DNA of 64,000 nt from Bacillus sp. SJS. GTDB lineage: Bacteria; Bacillota; Bacilli; Bacillales; Bacillaceae. The stretch lies in contig NZ_JAQV02000003.1 of assembly GCF_000732485.2 (NCBI RefSeq), positions 1 through 64,000 on the forward strand, in the 5' to 3' direction. A model generated the notes under the pieces. The model did no database searches. It saw only the letters and a list, made by a program, of their open reading frames with translations, and was not told where the DNA came from. The translations under genes and the position numbers were made by a program. The number at the start of each line of letters is the position of its first letter. Position 1 is the stretch's first letter. Shown piece after piece: positions 25,162-33,710 of the stretch.

Positions 25162-25485
25162 TCACTTAACGACTAAACTCATGCGCGGATTGAGCATTTG
25201 TGACGGGCTTTTCAGCGCAAAGGTATTGGCGGATTCAAGAAAATCAACGGTCATGTTTTCATCTAAAAAGACCATTTTTGTCTTTTCCAAATAGACCGGT
25301 TCAAAATTGGTTTCGATCTTCAAATCATCCTCTTCTGTTTCCTTCACAAGCCAAAGTGCTGCGACCCCTGATACGACACAGCCGCATCCCTCTGTATCAT
25401 ATTTCAGCTTCAAATGAGCTTCCGGGTTTTCACTTAATCTTGGCGCAATTCGTTCTATTGCCTTTTCTGTAAATGTTACATTCAT
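25162..25485 (-). CDS. yqkB: YqkB, HesB/IscA-like fold protein
   Basis: 107 aa from ATG 25485 ([17 protein letters not shown]), 8 nt after GAAGGTG; the frame extends to a GTG at 25494. Iron-sulphur biogenesis (HesB-like) fold, with [13 protein letters not shown] retaining cysteines in the first half, but the C-terminal CxC pair of true A-type carriers is absent. Thus probably not a standard Fe-S carrier. Confidence 0.85.
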   Translation of the reverse strand: MNVTFTEKAIERIAPRLSENPEAHLKLKYDTEGCGCVVSGVAALWLVKETEEDDLKIETNFEPVYLEKTKMVFLDENMTVDFLESANTFALKSPSQMLNPRMSLVVK

Positions 25486-25626
25486 GTCCTGCACCTTCTT
25501 TTAGATGATGTATGGACAGTGTACCACAATCTTTGGTTTAACGCCCTACTTGTGCAAAGGACCGTTGCTTTTTCAGATGGTTGGGATTAACATTAGAGTA
25601 TCTTTTTTCTGGAAAGGAGGACACTC

Positions 25627-25839
25627 GTGTCTAAAGTTCAAATCAAAATACTGGATAATGGCCCTTTCCGTGTAACTGGAGATGTGGAGCTTGTGGATGC
25701 AGAAGGCAATGTGTATCCGGCCAAGCCCGCTTTTTCCTTGTGCCGCTGCGGTCAATCTCAAAACATGCCGTATTGTGATGCTACTCATAAAGGCAAATTT
25801 GACTCATGCGTGCGCGCTGAAAAAGAACTGGATTTATAA
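25627..25839 (+). CDS. CDGSH-type iron-sulphur protein
   Basis: 70 aa from GTG 25627 behind AAAGGAGG. CRCGQSQNMPYCDATH is the C-x-C-x2-S-x3-P-x-C-D-x2-H ligand set that binds a redox-active 2Fe-2S cluster (mitoNEET fold). Single CDGSH motif. Likely cytosolic. Followed 16 bp later by the HPr-like gene, so probably a two-gene operon. Confidence 0.88.
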   Translation: MSKVQIKILDNGPFRVTGDVELVDAEGNVYPAKPAFSLCRCGQSQNMPYCDATHKGKFDSCVRAEKELDL

Positions 25840-25855
25840 TTAGGGGGATGGGGAA

Positions 25856-26092
25856 ATGAAGGTTCGCGTTTTAAAGCCTGTTTTTGCCGATTCAGCAAGC
25901 AAGCTGGTTCATACAGCTAATCAGTTTGAGGAAAGAATCCTTATTAAAAAGGAGCATTGGGTCATTGACGCAAAGAGTTTGCTTGGCGTTTTGGCTCTAT
26001 CTCTTCAGCCTGGCGAGACAGTTGAAATTGATGCTGAAGGCAATTCAGCTGCTGGCGAAGCGTTCATCGAACTTGGGCTTTTTGAAAAGTAA
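25856..26092 (+). CDS. HPr-like protein lacking the phospho-histidine
   Basis: 78 aa. The C-terminal two thirds follow HPr (ASKLVHTANQF, DAKSLLGVLALSLQPGETVEI). The HPr active-site string IHARPA is replaced: aligning ASKLVHTA to ATLLVQTA puts Phe at position 15 and Asp at 17. The regulatory Ser46 context KS-L-L-G-V is kept. It cannot carry PTS phosphate on His15, and, like Crh, might act only through serine phosphorylation. GGGGA ribosome site. Confidence 0.78.
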   Translation: MKVRVLKPVFADSASKLVHTANQFEERILIKKEHWVIDAKSLLGVLALSLQPGETVEIDAEGNSAAGEAFIELGLFEK

Positions 26093-26104
26093 TCCGTAAA
26101 AGCA

Positions 26105-26138
26105 AGGACCAATTGGCCTCTTCCAATTGGTCTTTTCC
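26105..26138. terminator. Bidirectional terminator
   Basis: GACCAATTGG-CCTCTT-CCAATTGGTC stem with T4, between the HPr-like gene and converging yolD-like gene. Confidence 0.8.
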
Positions 26139-26141
26139 CGC

Positions 26142-26477
26142 TCAATCCCCGCACTCCTCAATCTTCACAACGCTCTTGAGCAAAATGGTCTGCCGCTTTC
26201 CTTCTGTATTTATAATACGGATTGCCTGTTCAAGCTGGTCGAAAAAATGAATAGATCCGGTGTACGGAACGAGCTGCTCATGCTCGTGAACGGTGAAACG
26301 CAGCGGATGATGATTTTCCATTGCGATGCAGATGATTTCGTTAAACTGCTCGAGCTGCTGCTCATCCATTTCCGGCTTCGCTGTATACCGCTCTTCCTCT
26401 TTCCATTGCCGAAGCAGCTTTACGTGCTCAGGCAGCATCATAGATGTCCATTTGATGTTTCCCCGGTCGCGGATCAT
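26142..26477 (-). CDS. yqjX: YolD-like protein (YqjX)
   Basis: 111 aa. YolD family: RDRGNIKWTSMMLPEHVKLL near the N-terminus and EEERYTAKPEMDE. These proteins are encoded beside UvrX/YqjW-type Y-family polymerases and are SOS-induced; their role is thought to be regulatory. 18 bp behind the polymerase gene in one operon. Confidence 0.88.
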   Translation of the reverse strand: MIRDRGNIKWTSMMLPEHVKLLRQWKEEERYTAKPEMDEQQLEQFNEIICIAMENHHPLRFTVHEHEQLVPYTGSIHFFDQLEQAIRIINTEGKRQTILLKSVVKIEECGD

Positions 26478-26495
26478 GTTCCTTCTCCTCCTTCC

Positions 26496-27752
26496 TTATG
26501 CTTTGTGCCCGCCTACAAGTGTAGCCCGGTGTCTTGCCGTTCCCGCTTTCGTGTAGGAAACCGCCCGGAGCAGGGAATCGGAGCCGTATTTGCTTCGTAT
26601 GGAGTCCATGACATACCCGAGCTCGCGCTGCTTTTCCCGGTTTGGCTGAAACAGATTCAGCTGGCTTTCCGTGTCCTCTTCGATGTTGGAGAGAGCAATG
26701 GAAATTTTCCGTACGGTCTTTCCGTCATAAAATTCCTTAAAGAGCTCCAGGCAGGTTCTGTAAAGATCCATCGTAATGTTCGTAGGCTCCTCCATCGTAC
26801 GGGAGCGGTAAAAGCCTCCGCCTAATTCATCCTTGCTGTAGCCGATGCCAAAACTGATGGTGCGGCCGGCCCGGGAGTGATGGCGCGCTCTTCTCGCCAC
26901 CTCCTCGCACATCTCAAGAATGACATGCTTCACCTCTTCCGGATCCGTGTAGTCGCGCATGAGAATCTGGCTTTTCCCAAAGCTGATCTGCCCCTGCATA
27001 ATCGGTTCGCCGATATCGGACAAATCCACACCCCAGGCATGGTAGTAAAGCTGATTACCCATAATGCCGAATTTCTTCTCCAGCCTTTCAAGCGGATAAT
27101 TGGCCAGCTGGCCTATGCTGAAGATTCCCATCCGGTTCAGATTTTTCTCCATCCTGCCGCCAATGCCCCACATTTTGCTCAAAGGCTTCAGGCTCCACAG
27201 CTTTTTTTCTACATCATCATACGTCCATTCGGCCACACCCGTTTTCTTCGCGTCAATATCAAGGCAGACTTTGGACAGGAGCATATTCGGCCCGATACCG
27301 ATCGCGCACGGCAGCTGAAATTCCCGCTCCATTTCATTTTTAATCTTCCAGGCAATCGTATGGGCGTCGCCCCACAGGTGCTCGACACCGTCGACCTGGA
27401 TAAAGCTTTCGTCCACACTGTAAATGTGAATCGCTTCTCTCGGCACATAGCGGTGAAACATTTTGGAAAGTTCAGTGGAAATGCGGATAAACATCGCCAT
27501 TTTCGGGTTCACAACGTGGATCCGGGGATCATCCGGGATTTCAAATTTTCTCGATCCAGTTTTAATATTGAAGTCCTTTTTCAATTGGGGAGATGCGGCC
27601 AGTACCACACTGCCCTGCCGTTCGGTGTCCCCGACGACAGCAAGATAGCAGGTATGCGGATCCAGTCCCATCAGGACGGCCGCGCAGCTCGCATAAAAGC
27701 TTTTCATATCAACGCAAAGGATTTTCTTTTTGGGAAGCTGGTCATAATCCAT
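26496..27752 (-). CDS. polYB: Y-family DNA polymerase PolYB (UvrX/YqjW type)
   Basis: 418 aa from ATG 27752 (MDYDQLPKKKILCVDMKSFY), 8-9 nt after GGAGGGG. Catalytic carboxylates in CVDMKSFYASC and YSVDESFI; helix-hairpin-helix near 185-215 (MWGIGGRMEKNLNRMGI); C-terminal clamp-binding motif QLNLF. Error-prone translesion polymerase, in operon with yqjX. The promoter region has two LexA-like boxes, so DNA-damage induction is expected. Confidence 0.92.
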   Translation of the reverse strand: MDYDQLPKKKILCVDMKSFYASCAAVLMGLDPHTCYLAVVGDTERQGSVVLAASPQLKKDFNIKTGSRKFEIPDDPRIHVVNPKMAMFIRISTELSKMFHRYVPREAIHIYSVDESFIQVDGVEHLWGDAHTIAWKIKNEMEREFQLPCAIGIGPNMLLSKVCLDIDAKKTGVAEWTYDDVEKKLWSLKPLSKMWGIGGRMEKNLNRMGIFSIGQLANYPLERLEKKFGIMGNQLYYHAWGVDLSDIGEPIMQGQISFGKSQILMRDYTDPEEVKHVILEMCEEVARRARHHSRAGRTISFGIGYSKDELGGGFYRSRTMEEPTNITMDLYRTCLELFKEFYDGKTVRKISIALSNIEEDTESQLNLFQPNREKQRELGYVMDSIRSKYGSDSLLRAVSYTKAGTARHRATLVGGHKA

Positions 27753-27771
27753 CGCACTTACCCCTCCAATA

Positions 27772-27826
27772 AGAATATGTGTTCGTAGTTCTATTATACC
27801 GCTAATCATAATCGAATAAACGTTCG
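27772..27826 (-). promoter_or_regulatory. SOS promoter of polYB: two LexA-like boxes around a -10
   Basis: Minus-strand CGAACGTTTATTCG (27813-27826) and CGAACACATATTCT (27772-27785) each match the CGAAC-N4-GTTCG box with G-to-A in the second half (and one more change in the second). A TATAAT (27793-27798) lies between them. The -35 is poor. Confidence 0.7.
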
Positions 27827-27965
27827 TCTTCAATGGTATTTTTTGCCGAACAGTGAAAAAGTGAGGATTTTCCATAAGCGAACCGTTCCATCTGCTGAAA
27901 AATCTTTTTTAACAGAAGGAGTTATCTTATAATGTGAGGAAATAGAAAGCAGGTGACGATTGACG

Positions 27966-28172
27966 ATGCAAAGGGAATGGCTCGAGAAAATGCTGAACCG
28001 TGCCTTCAGGCAGTATGGACGCGACTTAGAGGAGCACCCGCTTCCCGAAAAAGAAATGGCTTCATTTATGAAGGATATAGAACATATAAAGGATGAGGAA
28101 ACGGAATATTACGAAGTTATGGAAGATCTCGTGTATGAATATATGGTGAATAAGGATGACTGCAGGTTCTAA
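27966..28172 (+). CDS. yqzH: YqzH family protein
   Basis: 68 aa from ATG 27966, 9 nt after AGGTGA. Acidic helical protein (WLEKMLNRAFRQYGRDLEEH; YEVMEDLVYEYM). Position next to the polYB unit matches YqzH of B. subtilis. Function unknown. Ends one base into the next frame, so it likely forms an operon with the DinB-fold gene. Confidence 0.75.
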   Translation: MQREWLEKMLNRAFRQYGRDLEEHPLPEKEMASFMKDIEHIKDEETEYYEVMEDLVYEYMVNKDDCRF

Positions 28173-28192
28173 TGCGAAGCAGGGGTGATGAA

Positions 28193-28732
28193 ATGAGTCT
28201 GGGAACCGTGTATCTCAATGTTGTGATCAACCGCTTTAAAGCTGTAAAAAACTTAGGTGACCGGGCAATGGAGCAGTTGAATGCACAGGATTTGCATTGG
28301 AAGCAAAACGAAGAAACAAACAGCGCTGCAATCATTGTCAAGCATATGAGCGGCAACATGGTGTCCAGATGGACCAACTTCTTCACAGCAGACGGTGAAA
28401 AACCGGACCGCAGCCGTGAGCAGGAATTCCTGAACGATCTGGGAGATAAAGCGGCTGTCATGCAGGTTTGGGAAACCGGCTGGAATGTATTGTTTCGTAC
28501 ACTGCATCAGCTTACGGAGGAAGATTTGCTAAAAGAAATCTATATCCGGGGCGAATCCCACATCGTGTTGGAAGCAATTGAAAGGCAGATGGCCCACTAC
28601 GCGTATCATACTGGTCAAATTGTACACATTGGAAAGGAACGGAAGGATGCAGCGTGGAAAAGCTTGAGTATACCGAGGGGAGAGTCGGAAACTTTTTTGA
28701 AGGAAATGCTTGAGAAACATCGGAAGAGCTGA
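28193..28732 (+). CDS. DinB-fold protein (DUF1572)
   Basis: 179 aa from ATG 28193 (MSLGTVYLNVVINRFKAVKN) behind AGGGGTG. Four-helix DinB-like fold with the metal-binding histidines in IVKHMSGN and in MAHYAYHTGQIVH near 128-140. DUF1572 subgroup; enzymatic role unknown (relatives include bacillithiol/mycothiol transferases). Confidence 0.82.
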   Translation: MSLGTVYLNVVINRFKAVKNLGDRAMEQLNAQDLHWKQNEETNSAAIIVKHMSGNMVSRWTNFFTADGEKPDRSREQEFLNDLGDKAAVMQVWETGWNVLFRTLHQLTEEDLLKEIYIRGESHIVLEAIERQMAHYAYHTGQIVHIGKERKDAAWKSLSIPRGESETFLKEMLEKHRKS

Positions 28733-28757
28733 AGCTTGATTGGATGCTGCAGACAAT

Positions 28758-29015
28758 CTTCTTTTTCCGGCCGGTATCTGGCCTTTTCCAGCCGGCCGCC
28801 TTCTCTTTCCGGCCAAAACCCACACGATTCCAGCCGTTCCGCCTTCCTTTCCAGCCAAACTTCTTTTTCCAGCCGATACCGACCCTTTTCCGGCCGGCCG
28901 CCTTATGTTTCCAGCCAAAACCCACATGATTCCAGCTGTTCCGTCTTCCTTTCCAGCCAATCTTATTTTTCCAGCCGGTCCCGTCCCTTTTCCAGCGGCC
29001 GGCCACAATCTGTTT
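28758..29015. repeat. 102-bp minisatellite built from 21-bp subunits
   Basis: About 2.5 copies of a unit that starts CTTCTTTTTCC at 28758 and 28860 and CTTATTTTTCC at 28962: exact 102-bp period. Inside each unit the core TTCC(A/G)GCC recurs at 21, 21, 21, 21 and 18 bp. All spacings are multiples of three, so several frames stay open on both strands; the resulting low-complexity peptides lack ribosome sites. GC-rich against AT-richer flanks. Confidence 0.85.
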
Positions 29016-29056
29016 CCGGGCTGAAAATTTTCCACACCCTATACTAATCCACATAA

Positions 29057-29087
29057 AAAAACCCGTACCAATACAGGTACAGGTCCT
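29057..29087 (-). terminator. Terminator of acetyltransferase gene
   Basis: Minus-strand CCTGTACC/GGTACGGG stem followed by T7. Confidence 0.75.
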
Positions 29088-29099
29088 TCTTCTACCATT

Positions 29100-29618
29100 T
29101 TATTCAGCCTGCAGCGCAACCCACTCTCTCCGCAGAATCCCCATCACAATGCGGTCAAATGCTTTTCCGTCTCTGAGGACGGTTTCCCTCAGCCGTCCTT
29201 CTTCTTTAAAGCCTGCTTTGCGGTAAGTACGAATGGCTGGTTCATTGTATGAAATCACATCAAGTCCAACACGGTTCAGATTCAGCTCGTAAAACGCGTA
29301 TTGGAGAAGCAGCTGAAGCGCTTCAGCACCGTAGCCTTTTCCACGGTGTTCTTCCTCGCCGATTCCGATGGCAAGGAGGGCGCATTGATTATTCCACTCG
29401 ATGCTGTGAAGTGCGGCAAATCCGAGAAGCTGATCTTCTTCATTTGTTCTGATCCTGAATTCAAGTGCTTTTGAAGGCGATTCCGGAACCTTTGGAAAAG
29501 CGTAATCGGTATCGACCATTCTCAGGTAATGACTGTTTCTCCAAGTTTTCATTTCCTCAATATCTGAACTTCTAGGCGCTGCAAGGCTTATAGCTGTTCC
29601 AGTAAATAAATCGATCAT
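29100..29618 (-). CDS. RimJ/RimL-type GNAT acetyltransferase
   Basis: 172 aa. GNAT core with acetyl-CoA loop IGEEEHRGKGYGAEAL and C-terminal NLNRVGLDVISYNEPAIRTY followed by KAGFKEEGRLRE, typical of the RimJ/RimL/SpeG-like subgroup. Target unknown. Monocistronic. Confidence 0.87.
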   Translation of the reverse strand: MIDLFTGTAISLAAPRSSDIEEMKTWRNSHYLRMVDTDYAFPKVPESPSKALEFRIRTNEEDQLLGFAALHSIEWNNQCALLAIGIGEEEHRGKGYGAEALQLLLQYAFYELNLNRVGLDVISYNEPAIRTYRKAGFKEEGRLRETVLRDGKAFDRIVMGILRREWVALQAE

Positions 29619-29772
29619 TTGATGTATGTCCCCCTCATTTTGGGGGCTCAGACGGTGCCGGCCCCGCTTTTTTTAAAATTGGTATTCAGCACGGCAATCA
29701 TAGGCGCATCTCCTCTTGTTAAGATATGTGAATTATATGACAATTCAGCGTGTAAATCAACGGAAAATGGCA

Positions 29773-29778
29773 TATAAT
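29773..29778 (+). promoter_or_regulatory. -10 element before the 29804 gene
   Basis: TATAAT 25 bp before the ATG; no good -35 seen. Confidence 0.4.
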
Positions 29779-29803
29779 GGATCAAGAATAGGAGGACGGG
29801 TGA

Positions 29804-30241
29804 ATGAAGGCTACTGTCAGACAGGGTGCGGTTTATGCTGTGTTTTTATTTTTAGCGGGATGGTTATTGCTAAGCGGTGCACAATTCGGATTGACATTAG
29901 AAAAAGAAGCGGCAGAAACGTATGAGATGAGAACGTATCATGCCTTTCTGGCTCTCTTTCCCATAGGTGCAGGGATGCTGTTTGCCGTCCCGGAAGTGAT
30001 GTTGGATTTTTGGAGAGAAGGACGCTGGAAGATTAATTGGCTTAAACTTTTAATAGTCGGACTCCCTCTCGCGTACTTGACTGGAGGAAGTCTGCAATTC
30101 CTGACAGGAGCAAATCTGCTGCCATTTTCTGATTTTTTCACAGGGGGATACGGGACCCTTCAAGGTCTTACGATTAGTACCATTTGTGCCACCGCTTTTG
30201 GATACACTCTGCTTTCAAGCGTAAGAAAGCAGCCCGGCTAA
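29804..30241 (+). CDS. Hypothetical four-TM membrane protein
   Basis: 145 aa with four hydrophobic segments at about 9-27, 45-66, 78-97 and 115-137. Ribosome site AGGAGG 8 nt before ATG. No conserved motif that I recognise. Converges on the first CYP102A gene with only 14 bp between stops. Confidence 0.7.
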   Translation: MKATVRQGAVYAVFLFLAGWLLLSGAQFGLTLEKEAAETYEMRTYHAFLALFPIGAGMLFAVPEVMLDFWREGRWKINWLKLLIVGLPLAYLTGGSLQFLTGANLLPFSDFFTGGYGTLQGLTISTICATAFGYTLLSSVRKQPG

Positions 30242-30255
30242 GAGCTGCTTTCACA

Positions 30256-33200
30256 TTATTTTCCTGGCCATACATCCTTCGCAAATCGCCCCTGCTGATG
30301 AAGATCAGCAAGCCAAGCGGCCGCCTCTTCCTCTGAGGCATTTTTTACTGCCTGGTAACTCTCTTTCAAAGCCCCTTCAACGTTCGGCGCCATTTTACTG
30401 CCGTCCCCGCATATATAGAGGTGTCCATTTTTCTCCAAAAGAAGGGCAATCAGCTTGGACGCATGTTCTTTAATCAGTTGCTGCACGTAAATTTTCGCGC
30501 TGCCTTCCTCACGGGAAAAGGCGGTGTGCAAAAAGACAAGCCCGTCCTTTTCCGCTTCCTTTAGCTCCTGCTCATAAAGAAAATCGTGTTTGCTGTTTCT
30601 GCAGCCGAAATAAAGATGGGCAACACCAAGCTTGCAGCCTTGCTCCTGAAGAACACGGCGTCCCTGGAGAAAGCCTCTGAATGGTGCAACTCCGCTGCCC
30701 GCCCCGACCATGATGATCGGCGTCTCCGGATTCGCAGGGCGTTGGAAGCCGTTTAGCGGTTCTCTTACGAAACATGCAACCTCGTCTCCCGGCAGCAAAC
30801 CGGCAAGATAGCCAGATGAGACCCCCTTGTATTCCCCAGCACCGCTCCATGCTTGCTCCTTCAATACGCTGACGGTCAGGCTGACTCTGCCGGGGAACTT
30901 ATCCGGGGAGCTGGAGATGGAATAATAACGGGGCTTTAATGCAGGAAGCATGCCAATGTACCGCTCAAACGAGAGCTCGCACGCCATGTATTTTTCCAAT
31001 AGCTCAAGAATTGAAATTCGTTTAGCCAGGATGTCCTCCTGGTATCTATTTAGCATGGCCTCAAGCTCAACCTTATGAGGAGGACAAACTGTAGCCTCCG
31101 TGAGGGCTTTAAGCTGATTTCTTGTCACAGGGTGCTGCAGCTCCACACATGCTGAAAGCAGCTTTCGAACTTCAATGGGCTGGCCCATAGGCAAGTGAGA
31201 AGCTCCTTCTCCTTTAAGGACAACCGTTTCCCGGCCGGATAGACGAAAACGGCGGAGCACGCGATTTACGGATTCAGGACTGTTGCATGGCAGGATTCCG
31301 ATATGGCCCCCTTCCCTGTAGTTCACATCTTTCGGCAGCGAAATTTCAATGTAACGGGTACTTCTGGCGCTTAAAGACGACTGCAGCTCCTTATTTACCG
31401 CGATCTTCGCTGCAAACGCCTTGTACACTTCTGCCATGGGGGCCAGGGTGTCGCCGCTTACAAATTCCACGGTCAGTTTATCCGATTCCTCTAAGCTCTC
31501 AGCCTGAAGCTCTATGTGAAAATGGGAGGCAAGTGAAGGCCATAGCTCACGTTCCCATTCTTTGTATTCTCCATAAAGATCCGTGTCTGCATCTCCTTGA
31601 CCAAGTCTTGCAATCCGAAGTGCCCCTTTTTCCTCAAGCTTCTGATCAATATAGACAGGAATTCGCTGATAGGTAGCGGACCAGCTTCGGTCTCCGCAGC
31701 CAAAGACTGCAAAGGCCACCCCACTCATTTCCGCTGCATTTGCCTCAGCCACCCAGCTGATAAACTTCCTTGCATGATCCGGCGGGCTCCCGTTATAGGA
31801 AGAGGAGATGATGATGACAGCCCCCTGATTCGGCAGCCTGCACACGAAATCATCGAGCGGGCCGATTTTGACTTGAAAACCGAGGCCGGCCGCCCTTTTC
31901 GCCAGCTGTTTAGCGAGCCCTTCCGAGGTACCCATATTTGAACCATAGAGAATAAGAAGCGGGGACCCGTGTGAGTTCTCTAATTTGGATTGAATAGACG
32001 GAATTACTGATTCTTCGATAGACTTTTCCATATCAGGAGCGGGACCAATCCATTTCTTTCTCGTTTTAACCTTCATGGTAAACCCGTTCGGCTTCCAGCT
32101 AAGAGTCTCTTTGATATCAAGCTGATAATCTGTATGATCAATGAAGTCAAAATGCTTCAGCAGCAAGCCGAGGACCAGCGTGGCCTCATGAAGGGCAAAC
32201 TGCTGTCCGATACAGGCCCGCTGGCCGTTTCCAAAAGGTTTGAACGCATGGGGGGGAATCGTGCTCATATCCTCAAATCTCTCTGGCGTAAAGTCGGCTG
32301 CATCGTCGCCCCATACACTTTTATCACGGTGGAGCCGGGGAATCAGAACGGTTACTTCCTGTCCTTTTTCAAGCGCAAATCTCCCGCCGATTACTTCCGG
32401 TTCTTTGGCGTAAAGGGAAATAGCGGGAGCTGTAGGCCAGAGGCGAAGCGTTTCATTTAGAATCATTTGAACATATTTCAGTTTTTTAACCTCTTTATAT
32501 GTTGGGACAGACGATGTTAAAACGCGGTCCGCTTCCTCCTGAGCTCTTTGCAGCACGTGTTTATTCTTAAGAAGCAGGTAAAAAGCAAAAGACAGAAGAC
32601 CGCTTGTTGTTTCATGGCCGGCGATTAAAAATGTAAGGATCTGAAACCGGATGTTCTCATCGTCAAGCAGCTCCCCCGTCTCGGGATCCGTGTTTCGAAG
32701 CATGCGGGACAGCAGATCGTCTGCCCATTCCGCTTCCGGAAGCCGCTTCCTCTCTTCAATCACTTGATCGACCAGATTAAACATTACCTGGATGTGGGCC
32801 TGAAATGACGCTTCTTTCTCTGCAAACAGCGCGGCCTCTTTTTTTGAGCGTATGAGCTTGCTCATCGCATCACTAAGAGCTGCTCCCATGCTTTCTATGA
32901 AAGGATGGAATTGCTCGCGATAAAAGCTGTTGAACCGGTAGTTAAAACCGCAGAGACCGATTGTATCCAAAGTCAGCCTCGTCATATCTTCTGATACATC
33001 AATTGAATCTCCCTCATTCATACGCTCCCATTTTTGCAAAAGCTGGACCGCAATGTCGATCATCATCGAATGATAGCCTTTCATCGCCTTTTGACTGAAG
33101 CATGGAAGAAGAATATGATGAGCCTTTTTCCAATTTGGCTCATGCGTCCAGCTTGTAAAAAGACCATCTCCCGATAACGGCCGGAGGTTTTGCAAGGCAT

Positions 33201-33423
33201 GGCTCACGCTTTTATCAAAACGGGATTCATCGAATACTTCTGAGGCAAGCTTATGATTCGAGATGAAAATTGTCGCATTTTTGGGCCTGTCGAATTGAAA
33301 AATAGGCCCTGCCCTTTCCGATACTTTCATAAGGGATTGAACCAGTTTTTCAGGGTTCAGCACCGGCCGGGCATGATTGGAACTTTTCAGCTCAAGCTTT
33401 GGAACACGGCTTCGCGGTGTCAT
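30256..33423 (-). CDS. Bifunctional P450/NADPH-P450 reductase, CYP102A copy 1
   Basis: 1055 aa, the size of P450 BM3. P450 domain 1-~470: I-helix AGHETTSG near 268-275, ExxR in NETLRLWP, heme-binding [10 protein letters not shown] with Cys near 404, and the substrate-gate Phe in [11 protein letters not shown] flavodoxin domain from about 490 ([14 protein letters not shown]), FAD/NADPH domain to the end ([36 protein letters not shown]). Self-sufficient subterminal hydroxylation of fatty acids. Has its own upstream region and lacks a Bm3R1-type operator, unlike copy 2. Confidence 0.95.
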   Translation of the reverse strand: MTPRSRVPKLELKSSNHARPVLNPEKLVQSLMKVSERAGPIFQFDRPKNATIFISNHKLASEVFDESRFDKSVSHALQNLRPLSGDGLFTSWTHEPNWKKAHHILLPCFSQKAMKGYHSMMIDIAVQLLQKWERMNEGDSIDVSEDMTRLTLDTIGLCGFNYRFNSFYREQFHPFIESMGAALSDAMSKLIRSKKEAALFAEKEASFQAHIQVMFNLVDQVIEERKRLPEAEWADDLLSRMLRNTDPETGELLDDENIRFQILTFLIAGHETTSGLLSFAFYLLLKNKHVLQRAQEEADRVLTSSVPTYKEVKKLKYVQMILNETLRLWPTAPAISLYAKEPEVIGGRFALEKGQEVTVLIPRLHRDKSVWGDDAADFTPERFEDMSTIPPHAFKPFGNGQRACIGQQFALHEATLVLGLLLKHFDFIDHTDYQLDIKETLSWKPNGFTMKVKTRKKWIGPAPDMEKSIEESVIPSIQSKLENSHGSPLLILYGSNMGTSEGLAKQLAKRAAGLGFQVKIGPLDDFVCRLPNQGAVIIISSSYNGSPPDHARKFISWVAEANAAEMSGVAFAVFGCGDRSWSATYQRIPVYIDQKLEEKGALRIARLGQGDADTDLYGEYKEWERELWPSLASHFHIELQAESLEESDKLTVEFVSGDTLAPMAEVYKAFAAKIAVNKELQSSLSARSTRYIEISLPKDVNYREGGHIGILPCNSPESVNRVLRRFRLSGRETVVLKGEGASHLPMGQPIEVRKLLSACVELQHPVTRNQLKALTEATVCPPHKVELEAMLNRYQEDILAKRISILELLEKYMACELSFERYIGMLPALKPRYYSISSSPDKFPGRVSLTVSVLKEQAWSGAGEYKGVSSGYLAGLLPGDEVACFVREPLNGFQRPANPETPIIMVGAGSGVAPFRGFLQGRRVLQEQGCKLGVAHLYFGCRNSKHDFLYEQELKEAEKDGLVFLHTAFSREEGSAKIYVQQLIKEHASKLIALLLEKNGHLYICGDGSKMAPNVEGALKESYQAVKNASEEEAAAWLADLHQQGRFAKDVWPGK

Positions 33424-33610
33424 CTGATGATACCTACTTTCGCTTATAATTCAAGCTTTACTCCATGAATCTCATGTTTTTCTCCCATTTAGAATCTATC
33501 ACGTTAAAGATTTGCTATAACCATATGCGTTTATACTTTTCAAACCAAAAGAATGATATATAAATATGCAGAATCTCTCATTTTGTGTGGACAATCGCTC
33601 TAGCTCGCAC
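33424..33610 (-). promoter_or_regulatory. Upstream region of CYP102A copy 1
   Basis: AT-rich 187 bp between the terminators of copy 2 and the ATG of copy 1. A TTGAAA followed 18 bp later by TATAGC on the minus strand is a possible promoter. No copy of the 20-bp palindrome found before fatR. Confidence 0.4.
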
Positions 33611-33634
33611 AAAAAAAGACCGGATTATTCCGGT
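33611..33634 (-). terminator. Second terminator after CYP102A copy 2
   Basis: ACCGGA-TTAT-TCCGGT stem followed on the minus strand by T7. Confidence 0.7.
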
Positions 33635-33663
33635 TCCGGCCCTTCCTGCCAATATTTTCATAG

Positions 33664-33704
33664 AGAAACAAGAGAAAGCAGCCCTTGTATTCCGGCTGCT
33701 TTCT
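33664..33704 (-). terminator. First terminator after CYP102A copy 2
   Basis: GAAAGCAGCC/GGCTGCTTTC stem followed on the minus strand by a T-rich stretch; it begins inside 10 bp of the stop of copy 2. Confidence 0.8.
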
Positions 33705-33710
33705 TCCCTG

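Noticed and set aside
26877-27788. 303-codon plus-strand frame opposite polYB
   Set aside because: Entirely antisense to a conserved polymerase; product has no recognisable domain.
28512-29054. Overlapping long frames on both strands (e.g. a minus-strand frame rich in GWK or AGK)
   Set aside because: They come from the 102-bp repeat whose spacings are multiples of three; no ribosome sites, low-complexity products, and competing frames are equally open.
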